NCBI GenBank assembly: GCA_017416485.1
Contig: JAFQCH010000009.1
Span: 1-64,000 of the forward strand
Length of the DNA: 64,000 bases
Direction: 5' to 3'
DNA from: Clostridia bacterium
GTDB taxonomy: Bacteria; Bacillota; Clostridia; Oscillospirales; Acutalibacteraceae
Every line of letters begins with the position of its first letter. The stretch's first letter is position 1. The notes under the pieces are model-generated. The model made no database searches. It was not told where the DNA came from and was given only the letters and a program-made list of their open reading frames with translations. This document shows, in pieces, positions 46,226 to 53,599 of the stretch. The position numbers and the translations under genes were made by a program.

Positions 46226-46567
46226 TTATTTGCTGTAGTCGATTTCGACCTTGCCCTTTGTGGAACGGGCATATTCCATCAAAAGCACCGTATGCACTGC
46301 ATGCTTGCCGGCATCGTCGAGATAAGCTATCTTTTCGATGATATCCTTTGCTTCTTCATTGAAGGAAACGGGATACAGTCCGTCGACCAGTTTGATATCA
46401 AGCAGGCTGCACATTTTGCAAACGGTTTCAAAGGCAGTGCCGCTGACCCCCTTCTTGAGTGCGCTGACAACCGTGGACTGCGGAATGCCGAGTTCTTCGG
46501 AGAAGCGACGAACGCTCTTGTACTTGGTTTTGATGTTCTTTTTGATGATCGGAGTTAAACCATCCAT
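46226..46567 (-). CDS. Small helix-turn-helix (XRE-like) regulator
   Basis: A 113-residue protein. The N-terminal lambda-repressor-like fold is about residues 15-65, with FSEELGIPQSTVVSALKKG as the HTH. The C-terminal half is helical and of unknown function. It could regulate itself or a distant target; the flanking genes give no hint. ATG 46567 follows AAGGTGG. It is monocistronic, with its own terminator. Confidence 0.8.
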   Translation of the reverse strand: MDGLTPIIKKNIKTKYKSVRRFSEELGIPQSTVVSALKKGVSGTAFETVCKMCSLLDIKLVDGLYPVSFNEEAKDIIEKIAYLDDAGKHAVHTVLLMEYARSTKGKVEIDYSK

Positions 46568-46781
46568 TTTCTTTTACCACCTTATTTTAATTTTCCAACA
46601 TTGAAATTGCATGCTGTTCTTACCCGCAAAAGCTGATAAAACCGGGCAACGAATCCGGCATTTTCAGGTGTTTGATTTTGCAGATAAGCCAACGCCCACG
46701 ATTTTTGATTTTAGCACATCATTTTGCGAAAGTCAATATATTTTGCTAAAATACAACCGAATCTGATAATTTTCAATATTT

Positions 46782-47549
46782 TCAGCGAATATGCTGCACA
46801 CAGGTTCCTACAACTTCACGCACATAAGCGGGGTTATCGGTAATGATTCCGTCCACACCCAGCAACAGCATGCGTTTGATGTCTTCTTCCTCATTCACCG
46901 TCCACACATTCACAACCATCCCTTTTTTATGTGCCCACTTCACAAGCGGCGCGCTGACCAGTTTGTGCAAGGGGTGAATGCAATCGCATTTTGTGAAACG
47001 CACCATAGCGGCGGGCCACACAACGGGGTAGCAAGCGGAAGGATTGTTGGACGGATACAAAAATCCTGTCGGAATGGCAGGAGCACACTGCTTGACATAG
47101 CGCAGAATCTGCACACTGAAGCTGGAAATGAGCAAACGGTCGGTAAGGCCGTATTCTTCAACGGCAGCCAATGTTTTTTCAACCAGTTCTTTCAGCCTTG
47201 AGGGCGGACGTTTGATTTCAATATTAAGCACTTTTATATCTGCTTTTTTTGCAACGGCAAGGAATTCATTGAGTGTGGGAATGGTTGTGCCTTTGAACTC
47301 CTCCCCATACCATGCACCGAAGTCAAAGCGGCGCAGTTCTTCGAGGGTCATTTTTTCAATAAAGCCCGTGCCGTTTGAGGTTTCATCGATGTCGTAATTA
47401 TGGCAGATGACAGGAATGCCGTCCTTGGTCAGATGCACATCGGTTTCAAATCCGTCTGCAAGGTCTGCAACGGCTCTTTCAAAAGAGGGAATAGTGTTCT
47501 GCGGAGCACAGGCTTTGGCACCGCGGTGCGCAATAATATTGGGAACCAT
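46782..47549 (-). CDS. glpQ: Glycerophosphodiester phosphodiesterase
   Basis: Hydrolyses glycerophosphodiesters to sn-glycerol-3-phosphate and an alcohol. GDPD motifs: IAHRGAKACAPQNTIPSFE, ETDVHLTKDGIPVICHN and NIEIK. It has no signal peptide, so it is cytoplasmic. At 255 residues it has the usual length. It starts 10 bp after the lipoprotein gene and is probably co-transcribed with it. Confidence 0.93.
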   Translation of the reverse strand: MVPNIIAHRGAKACAPQNTIPSFERAVADLADGFETDVHLTKDGIPVICHNYDIDETSNGTGFIEKMTLEELRRFDFGAWYGEEFKGTTIPTLNEFLAVAKKADIKVLNIEIKRPPSRLKELVEKTLAAVEEYGLTDRLLISSFSVQILRYVKQCAPAIPTGFLYPSNNPSACYPVVWPAAMVRFTKCDCIHPLHKLVSAPLVKWAHKKGMVVNVWTVNEEEDIKRMLLLGVDGIITDNPAYVREVVGTCVQHIR

Positions 47550-47558
47550 AGTTTATCC

Positions 47559-48227
47559 TCACTTTGCGGCAGAAAGAACCGTTTCCAGATCGAGTGTGAT
47601 GTTGTTGTATACGGGCGTATTCATCATTTTGTTGTTGCATTCCGTGTTATAGAACTTCTCGGGTGATTTTTCGTAAACAGACACTTCAACAGCATCGCTG
47701 GTTACGGTGGCATCCATGTATACGGTAACAGGGGTTTCTCCCTCATTGTAGGTCAGGGCAAAAATATAGGAGTTGCCGTTTTCGGCATCGGGATTCACGT
47801 TCATGTAGCAATAAACAGCGGTAACATCCTTCTTGCCGACAGCCTTATAAAAACCTTTTACATATTTTGCAGCTGCTTTTTCTGCAGTTTCGCGAAGATC
47901 TGCAATCAATTCATAAGATTCCTTAAAACGGTCAAGGCCTTCGGCATCTTTAACATTTTCTTTTTCAATGGTTTGCGCCATGGCGCGGCCTTCAAGAAGC
48001 AATTCATCAAGATATCCGATGCAGGAAGAATAGTTATTGAGTGCAGTTTTGTTCTTGATGTTTGCAACCGCTTCGCTGAAATTGATAAGACCGCTGTAAT
48101 CAATCTTCACATTCAATTCGCTCAACTGTTCGTCTGTCAGTTCGGGTTCTTTTTCACCGCAGGCGGCAAAACCGAACACAGCAACCGTGAGCAACAGGCA
48201 AAGCAAAAGAGAAACAAACTTTTTCAT
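47559..48227 (-). CDS. Lipoprotein of unknown function
   Basis: A 222-residue protein with a lipoprotein signal and lipobox (FGFAACGE, Cys about residue 23). The mature part is helical in the first half and strand-rich in the second, with no motif I recognise; DUF5105-like lipoproteins are one possible relation, unproven. ATG 48227 follows CGGAGG. It precedes glpQ with a 9-bp gap. Confidence 0.8.
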   Translation of the reverse strand: MKKFVSLLLCLLLTVAVFGFAACGEKEPELTDEQLSELNVKIDYSGLINFSEAVANIKNKTALNNYSSCIGYLDELLLEGRAMAQTIEKENVKDAEGLDRFKESYELIADLRETAEKAAAKYVKGFYKAVGKKDVTAVYCYMNVNPDAENGNSYIFALTYNEGETPVTVYMDATVTSDAVEVSVYEKSPEKFYNTECNNKMMNTPVYNNITLDLETVLSAAK

Positions 48228-48375
48228 TGGAAAACCTCCGATAAAATACAGAATTTTTATTGTGAATTATTATATCACTTTTATATTATATTTGTCAACT
48301 CTGTAAATAGACTTGATTTTTCAGCCAAAATAAAATATGATAGGGTAAAATATGAAAAATTTTTCGGAGGGAATC

Positions 48376-49452
48376 ATGAAAAAAACATACATTATGCCCC
48401 TGCTTTTCTGCTTTCTTGTTCTTTTTTGCACAGCCTGCAAAAACGACACAAACACAACCCAGCCCGCTTTTAACGATATGCAGGTCAGTCTGCAACCAAA
48501 CCTGACCACCGTGCCGACACAAAATACCTCTTCCGCCCCGAACGCAACTGACAGCGAGTTGACCGATTCCACACAGGCAACACAAGCCCCGGCCACCGAA
48601 GAAACCACCACCCAGGCAGGGCCTGCCGCAGAAGAAAAATACCGCAACGAATACACCGAAAACGGACAGCCGTCCGTCATTTTTGAAGTGATCGGCAGTG
48701 GCGAAAACGCAGTTTATTCGGGGATTTACAGCCGTTATGTTTACAACGGAAGTTCCCTGACAACCATTGAAAAGTGGAACAAAAGCGACAGCGGTGATTC
48801 GCTGATTTCCACCACGGATTACGGCTATGACGGCAGAGGGCATCTGACACGCACCGAAGAACGCCTGCCCGATGCCGCAGGAAATCTGTACACCTGGTGC
48901 CTGACCGAAATGGTTAACAACACAGACGGAAAGCCCGCCACAAAATCCGTTTCATGGCTGAACCCGGACGGCACAACCAAACAGCAGACCGTATACGGCT
49001 ACACCTACGACAATTACGGCAGAGAAACGCTTTGCACCGTTACGGAAGACGGATCTTTTGTAAGCAAAACCGAAACGGAATATGTGTTCAGCGGCAACAC
49101 ACTGACGCAAAAAACCGAAACCACCGTGCGCTACCCCGACACAGCATACGAGCAGAGAAATGTGATAACACAAACCTTTGACGCCAGCGGCAATGTGTTG
49201 ACCAAATCCGAAGACGGCACGGGCGTTCATTACACCGTTTCGTATGAATATGATGCACAAAACCGTGAGGTTGCATCCCGCACAACACAGCCCGACGGCA
49301 CCGTTACGGAATACACCTCCACCGAATACGAAGACCTCGGCGGCGGCTGCATGCGCACCACAAAACGCATTTTTGCGCAGGACGGCTCGCTTTACAGCAC
49401 CATTGTTACCAACACAGACAATTACGGCAATACATATCTGCCGCAGGAATAA
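48376..49452 (+). CDS. Lipoprotein with RHS/YD-like repeats
   Basis: A 358-residue lipoprotein (lipobox LFCTACKN) with a Thr/Ala/Pro-rich linker to about residue 85. A strand-rich region follows with YD-repeat-like units such as DYGYDGRGHLTRTEER, GYTYDNYGRETLCTV and YEYDAQNREVASRT. YD repeats form the shells of RHS/Tc toxins, but this short surface protein has no toxin tip, so a binding role is more likely. ATG 48376 lies after GGAGGG; an ATG at 48352 is not supported. Confidence 0.82.
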   Translation: MKKTYIMPLLFCFLVLFCTACKNDTNTTQPAFNDMQVSLQPNLTTVPTQNTSSAPNATDSELTDSTQATQAPATEETTTQAGPAAEEKYRNEYTENGQPSVIFEVIGSGENAVYSGIYSRYVYNGSSLTTIEKWNKSDSGDSLISTTDYGYDGRGHLTRTEERLPDAAGNLYTWCLTEMVNNTDGKPATKSVSWLNPDGTTKQQTVYGYTYDNYGRETLCTVTEDGSFVSKTETEYVFSGNTLTQKTETTVRYPDTAYEQRNVITQTFDASGNVLTKSEDGTGVHYTVSYEYDAQNREVASRTTQPDGTVTEYTSTEYEDLGGGCMRTTKRIFAQDGSLYSTIVTNTDNYGNTYLPQE

Positions 49453-49456
49453 AATG

Positions 49457-49482
49457 TAAATGCAAAATGCATTTTGCATTTA
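49457..49482. repeat. perfect 26-bp palindrome made of MITE terminal sequence
   Basis: TAAATGCAAAATG followed by its exact inverse. It consists of two MITE terminal repeats back to back with no interior, right after the YD lipoprotein stop. It may be a deletion or excision relic of the element seen at 1-235, 55747-56020 and 63115-63363. Confidence 0.6.
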
Positions 49483-49484
49483 AA

Positions 49485-49522
49485 AACCCCTGATTGCGCT
49501 TTACAAAGCACGGTCAGGGGTT
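49485..49522. terminator. bidirectional terminator
   Basis: AACCCCTGA (49485-49493) pairs with TCAGGGGTT (49514-49522), with an inner GCTTT/AAAGC pairing, between the convergent lipoprotein and PfkB genes. Confidence 0.75.
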
Positions 49523-49528
49523 CTCTGT

Positions 49529-50533
49529 TTATGAAAATTGATTGAAGATTTCTTCTCTTGTTGCGGTGCCTGTGATGCCGATTTTCTGCACGGTCACGGC
49601 ACTTGCGTGCGCGGCCACAAATGCCGCATCGGCGGGTTTTGCACCGCCTGCAAGGCAGGATGAGAAAGCGGAAAGGAATGTATCGCCCGCGCCGCAGATA
49701 TCCACGGGGCAATCGAGTTGCACGGCGGGGATTCGGTCAATGCTTTCGCCGTCTGTGAACAGACTTCCCTGCGCACCGAGGGTGCAAAGCACCTTGGCAT
49801 GATTTTTGACTGCCAACTGCATGGCGGCTTTTTCAAAATCCGCTTTTCGGGCATTCAGATAGCCCTCGTTGCCGTACACGGCACGCCAGCATTCCACCTC
49901 ATTGGGTTTGAGAATGCAATCGGTGTATTCTGCGATATTATAGCGGCTGTCCACCACTACGGACAGACCGTTTTTGGCAAGGTCGATGATTTTTGCACGC
50001 ACACGGTCGGTCACAATGCCATATAAAAACTGATCGGACACGCAAAGCACATCAATCTCTTTCGCCATGGCTTCTAAGTTTGCAAGCACGGTATCTTCCG
50101 TCTGTGCATCAATAGGCTTGTCTGCCGCAAAGTCAAGGCGCGGGTCTTCGTATTCCACAGCCGAAATGCCCTTGCGCATGGGCTTGCAATAGGCATTGGT
50201 AAAACGGTCGGGTGTGAGCACGAACCAACGGTCGTCTATGCCGCATTTGCGCAATACATCGCGAAGCAGCATACCGCGCCAGTCATCACCGTACAGCCCC
50301 ACGGCATACAGCTTTGCGGGCATGAGTGCGGCAATGTTGTTGGCGGCATTACCGCCTGCACCGGGATACACACGCTCCTTAACAACGGGCAAAGGATAGT
50401 GCGGTGTTTCACGGGACAGTTCACTTTTGGTCATATCCGCGTGCCAGTAAATGTCCACACAGAAGTCACCAAGCAAACCGATTTTTGCATTGCCTATGTT
50501 TTCAAGAATAGAAACGAATTGTTCTTTGTTCAT
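49529..50533 (-). CDS. PfkB-family sugar kinase (RfaE/HldE N-domain-like)
   Basis: A 334-residue ribokinase-fold enzyme. GAGGNAANNIAAL is the N-terminal signature and DICGAGDTFLSAF the C-terminal one with the catalytic Asp. The N-terminus (GDFCVDIYWHADM) resembles heptose-7-phosphate kinases, but the sugar is unknown. It overlaps the upstream deoxyhypusine-synthase-like gene by 4 nt, so the two are translationally coupled. Confidence 0.88.
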   Translation of the reverse strand: MNKEQFVSILENIGNAKIGLLGDFCVDIYWHADMTKSELSRETPHYPLPVVKERVYPGAGGNAANNIAALMPAKLYAVGLYGDDWRGMLLRDVLRKCGIDDRWFVLTPDRFTNAYCKPMRKGISAVEYEDPRLDFAADKPIDAQTEDTVLANLEAMAKEIDVLCVSDQFLYGIVTDRVRAKIIDLAKNGLSVVVDSRYNIAEYTDCILKPNEVECWRAVYGNEGYLNARKADFEKAAMQLAVKNHAKVLCTLGAQGSLFTDGESIDRIPAVQLDCPVDICGAGDTFLSAFSSCLAGGAKPADAAFVAAHASAVTVQKIGITGTATREEIFNQFS

Positions 50534-51498
50534 TTCTGCATTTCCTCTTTCACACGGTCATACAAGGTCGGGATGGTCACAAGATGGTCGCCGACAAAGT
50601 GCCATCCCATGCCGCCTTTGCAGGTGGGACGGTTAACGATGTTTTTGCGGGGACGGTAGTAATAATTCGGGTCTTCATAGCCGATCTTGCAACGGTAGTT
50701 ACCCAAATTTACAAGGTCGAAGTTTGCGGTGGTGATATGGAAGGTCGGATAGCCGAGGTTTCTTGCGATGGAAAGGGTCTTTAGGAACACTTCGGGGCCG
50801 ATGACGGACGAACCGAAATTCAGGAACACACCGCCGTCGAGCTGGGCGACGGAATATGCCATGCGTTTAAAATCCACACCGCTGCACGCACCGATTGCCG
50901 CCATGTCACAGGTGGGATGCTGATGGATGATGTCCGTACCGAGGGCAATGGCATAGGTGGCGGGGATGTCGAGTTTATAGGCATTCCACAGAATGCAGTC
51001 CTCACGGTTGGGGAATTTTTCCGGGTGGATGTCAATGTAATAGCCGAGCGCTTCGCCGTAGCCCATGCCGTGTGCAGCACCGTATTGAATTGCTTCGTTC
51101 ATCCATGCGCCCGTTTCTTCCCACATACCGAACGAGCCATCCTCAATGGCGGTGGGTACATCTTCGCTCGTTCCGCCGAGGTAAGCAAGCTCAAAATCAT
51201 GGATGCTGGTTGCACCGTTGGCGGCAATGTGGGTGATGATGCCCGTTTTCATCAGTTCAATGATGTAACGGCTCAGGTGATTTTTGACCACGTGCGCACC
51301 CATGCTCCAGATGACGGGACGGTCATTTTTGCGGGCTTTCACAATGCGGTCAATCAGTTCATCAAAACCGTCCGCCGTATAGACTTCATGCGGTGTCACA
51401 CCCGGCACCATCAGTTTTTCGATGGTGACAAGGTTGATTCTGTTCTGTGCGGAATAGGTGGTAATGCCCGAAAAATCAAGGCTTTGTTCTTTTCTCAT
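50530..51498 (-). CDS. Deoxyhypusine synthase-like protein
   Basis: A 322-residue NAD-dependent-fold protein similar in pattern to the DHS family (ANGATSIHDFELAYLGGTSEDV, then EDGSFGMWEETGAW; GTDIIHQHPTCD). Classical DHS transfers the aminobutyl group of spermidine to eIF5A, which bacteria lack, so the reaction here is unknown; polyamine or sugar chemistry is possible. The family call rests on motif recall, not a search. It sits 14 bp after yhhN and overlaps the PfkB kinase gene. Confidence 0.6.
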   Translation of the reverse strand: MRKEQSLDFSGITTYSAQNRINLVTIEKLMVPGVTPHEVYTADGFDELIDRIVKARKNDRPVIWSMGAHVVKNHLSRYIIELMKTGIITHIAANGATSIHDFELAYLGGTSEDVPTAIEDGSFGMWEETGAWMNEAIQYGAAHGMGYGEALGYYIDIHPEKFPNREDCILWNAYKLDIPATYAIALGTDIIHQHPTCDMAAIGACSGVDFKRMAYSVAQLDGGVFLNFGSSVIGPEVFLKTLSIARNLGYPTFHITTANFDLVNLGNYRCKIGYEDPNYYYRPRKNIVNRPTCKGGMGWHFVGDHLVTIPTLYDRVKEEMQK

Positions 51499-51512
51499 TT
51501 TATTTTTCTCCC

Positions 51513-52235
51513 TTAAAATTCAACATTGACAAGCAGTGCCGAAGCGGCGATGCAATACTGTGCAAGGTAGTAGGTCGTGTGGTTGGTGATAATATCAACA
51601 GGACGGTTTTTCCCCGTACCGAAATAAGTGCCCGACAGAATCAGGTCGGAAACAATGAACAAGCCGCCGCCAACGGTCATCAGCAGAATACCTGCATTAC
51701 CGTGACCGTCAAACAGAGCCGTATTCAGGCACAGTGCAAACATGGAAACGAGGATCGCACCGTAAACCAAGGTGATGGCCTTGAATTTACCGTAATGCAT
51801 CTTGGTCGGTTTTTCGAGCACAAACAGAACTATGACCGTTGCAACTGCCGAAACAGCAGCAAAAACCGCGGCCAACGGATGCACAATGCCGTGTTTGTAT
51901 AAGACGGCCGCGAAATAGAAAAAGTGACCGAACATAAACACAAAAAAGCCCGAGAAGGTCCAGAAGTCGCTGTCCTGCGTGTAAATATATTTAAAGTCAA
52001 GCCAGATGTCGCCCAAAAGTCCTAAAACAAGACCGCCTGCAAGCAGAGCCGTGTATTTCCAATCGGCATTTTCGCCTGCGGCAAGCGTTGCCGTCATAAG
52101 GGTCAGCAAAAAGAAAACACTGACAATGGATTTCACAAAAACTGCCTTTTTGCGGTCACCGTTAACACGAAGATGCAAAAACACACCAAGCAGAATCATA
52201 CCGATTGCAATGCAAGCAAAAAACAAATATAGCAT
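51513..52235 (-). CDS. YhhN-family membrane protein (lysoplasmalogenase-like)
   Basis: A 240-residue protein with about eight membrane helices. It shows YhhN features: GLLGDIWLDF, GFFVFMFGHFFYFAAVLY and GGGLFIVSDLIL. Characterised relatives (TMEM86B) hydrolyse the vinyl-ether bond of lysoplasmalogen, and plasmalogens are common in Clostridia. ATG 52235 follows GAGGGG. It is the first gene of a probable three-gene operon with the DHS-like and PfkB genes. Confidence 0.8.
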   Translation of the reverse strand: MLYLFFACIAIGMILLGVFLHLRVNGDRKKAVFVKSIVSVFFLLTLMTATLAAGENADWKYTALLAGGLVLGLLGDIWLDFKYIYTQDSDFWTFSGFFVFMFGHFFYFAAVLYKHGIVHPLAAVFAAVSAVATVIVLFVLEKPTKMHYGKFKAITLVYGAILVSMFALCLNTALFDGHGNAGILLMTVGGGLFIVSDLILSGTYFGTGKNRPVDIITNHTTYYLAQYCIAASALLVNVEF

Positions 52236-52364
52236 AAAAAATCCCCTCTTTCTCTCAATCACCCTTATTTTAATTACTTTGCATAAAAATGTCAATGATT
52301 ATTGCAAAATCATGTTGCTTATGCTAAACTATTTTTAAAACGACAGGAATTGAGGTGCTTTTTT

Positions 52365-53135
52365 ATGAAAGTGATGAGTTTCAACATTCTCTGCGGCGGT
52401 AAGGATCAACGAGCCTGGCCTGCAAGAAAAGACATGGTAACGGACACCATCCGCAAAGAACTGCCCGATACCTTCGGCGTGCAGGAAGCACATTACGACT
52501 GGATGCAGGCACTTTCGTCTGCATTGCCCGAATACAACTTTGTCGGTGTGGGCAGGGATGACGGCGACAAAGCAGGTGAATTCAGTGCGGTTTTTTATAA
52601 AAAAGATGCCTATAACCTGCTCGACAGCGGAACATTCTGGCTGAGCGAAACACCCGACAAACCCGGCAAAGGCTGGGATGCCGCCTGCGTGCGTGTATGC
52701 TCCTGGGCAAAACTCGAAAACAAAGAAAACGGCAAAGTGTTTGTGCATTTCAACACGCACCTTGACCATGTGGGGCTTGTTGCCATGCAGAAAGGCGCCG
52801 AGCTTGTGACCAAAAAAGCGGCGGAAATCTGCCCCGATGCCCCTGCATTTTTCACGGGCGACTTCAATGTCACACCCGACAGTGCACCCTATGCCACGGT
52901 GATTGCAAACGGATTCAAGGATTCCCGCTTGCTTGCCCCCGTGACCGACAACGGCCCGACCTTCCATGCGGATGTGTTTGAGGAAGGCACACGAAAACAG
53001 CATCACTGCATCATTGACTATTGCTTTGTAAAAGGCGATATTGAAGTAAAATCCTATAAGGTCATCCGCGACCTTTATGACGGCAATCTCTATCCCTCCG
53101 ACCACTATCCCGTGGTGGCGGAGATTGAGTTCTGA
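52365..53135 (+). CDS. Endonuclease/exonuclease/phosphatase-family hydrolase
   Basis: A 256-residue EEP-fold protein without a signal peptide. The metal and catalytic motifs are MSFNIL, VQEAHYDW, HFNTHLDHVG, FTGDFNVTPDS and SDHYPVVAEI. Substrates of this superfamily include DNA, phosphoinositides and nucleotides; the choice here is open. ATG 52365 follows GAGGTG. Confidence 0.88.
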   Translation: MKVMSFNILCGGKDQRAWPARKDMVTDTIRKELPDTFGVQEAHYDWMQALSSALPEYNFVGVGRDDGDKAGEFSAVFYKKDAYNLLDSGTFWLSETPDKPGKGWDAACVRVCSWAKLENKENGKVFVHFNTHLDHVGLVAMQKGAELVTKKAAEICPDAPAFFTGDFNVTPDSAPYATVIANGFKDSRLLAPVTDNGPTFHADVFEEGTRKQHHCIIDYCFVKGDIEVKSYKVIRDLYDGNLYPSDHYPVVAEIEF

Positions 53136-53147
53136 GTAACATAATAG

Positions 53148-53175
53148 TTGACAATTCGACAAAACAGAATATAAT
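53148..53175 (+). promoter_or_regulatory. promoter of the toxin message
   Basis: -35 TTGACA (53148-53153) and -10 TATAAT (53170-53175), 16 bp apart. The predicted start, about 53182, coincides with the first base of the inverted repeat TGTGGAAACCCA. Confidence 0.85.
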
Positions 53176-53345
53176 ATAACTTGTGGAAACCCACTGCTTA
53201 CTGCTGATTTTTATCCATTTTTGTAAGTAGCGGGCGGTTAAAAAAGACGGTTGCCTCCTGGTCCTGCGGAACGCAGCGGGAGGTGTATTCGCTTCCGTAG
53301 GTGGATTTGATTTCCGAAAAATCTTACCAAAGGGGGTGATACATA

Positions 53346-53444
53346 ATGACTTTTTCTATGTTCGTTGGTATTTGCTCAATTGTAAGTACGGTCGTTGCTG
53401 TAGTTACTTTTATTCTGAATGTTTACGACAGAAAAAGAAAATGA
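53346..53444 (+). CDS. Small hydrophobic peptide, candidate type I toxin (32 aa)
   Basis: MTFSMFVGICSIVSTVV is followed by a hydrophobic continuation and the basic end DRKRK: one membrane helix (about residues 4-25) with a positively charged C-terminus. This is the profile of Fst/Ldr/TxpA-type toxins and of small proteins annotated as holin-like toxins in Firmicutes. The ribosome-binding site AAAGGGGGTGAT (about 53329-53340) is very strong and well spaced from ATG 53346, in the GGGGGTGATAC context common to those genes. Toxicity is inference. Confidence 0.7.
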   Translation: MTFSMFVGICSIVSTVVAVVTFILNVYDRKRK

Positions 53445-53534
53445 GCCGTCTGTTGCAGAGACGACTCATTAACCTGAAGTAACTGCTTCATTTCGTTGAT
53501 TTGTAAATCTGTGGCAACCGTCTTGGGTTTCCAC
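53430..53534 (-). ncRNA. antisense RNA, candidate type I antitoxin
   Basis: Starting about 7 nt after the leftward -10, this RNA would run some 105 nt over the toxin 3' UTR and its last few codons. It ends in a 12-bp hairpin, AATGAGTCGTCT...AGACGGCTCATT (53470-53440), followed by TTCTTTTTC. The stem has a G-U pair on this strand; on the plus strand the same position is a C-A mismatch, so the terminator is built for the antisense RNA. Overlap with the toxin 3' end is the txpA/RatA and bsrG/SR4 arrangement. Confidence 0.7.
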
Positions 53535-53540
53535 ACTTTT

Positions 53541-53569
53541 ATTATACGCGTTATTTTACTTTTTGTCAA
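53541..53569 (-). promoter_or_regulatory. promoter of the antisense RNA
   Basis: Minus strand -35 TTGACA (53564-53569) and -10 TATAAT (53541-53546) with 17 bp spacing, a perfect consensus. It is stronger than the toxin promoter, as expected for an antitoxin kept in excess. Confidence 0.88.
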
Positions 53570-53599
53570 CTATAATATGAATATCGGGATGTGAAAAAT

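Larger units (their letters stand above)
53182..53541 (+). ncRNA. folded toxin mRNA with paired 5' and 3' ends
   Basis: Predicted transcript of about 355 nt. Its 5' arms TGTGGAAACCCA (53182-53193) and AAGACGGTTGCC (53244-53255) are complementary to the continuous 3' block at 53513-53535, which can close a long helix with a 50-nt side arm. Inside are the CCTCC...TGCG-GAA-CGCA...GGAGG hairpin (about 53256-53283), the 32-codon peptide, and GAAG/CTTC near the 3' end. The closing helix followed by TTTTATT may also act as terminator. Such 5'-3' pairing is a known feature of type I toxin mRNAs that keeps them silent. Confidence 0.65.
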
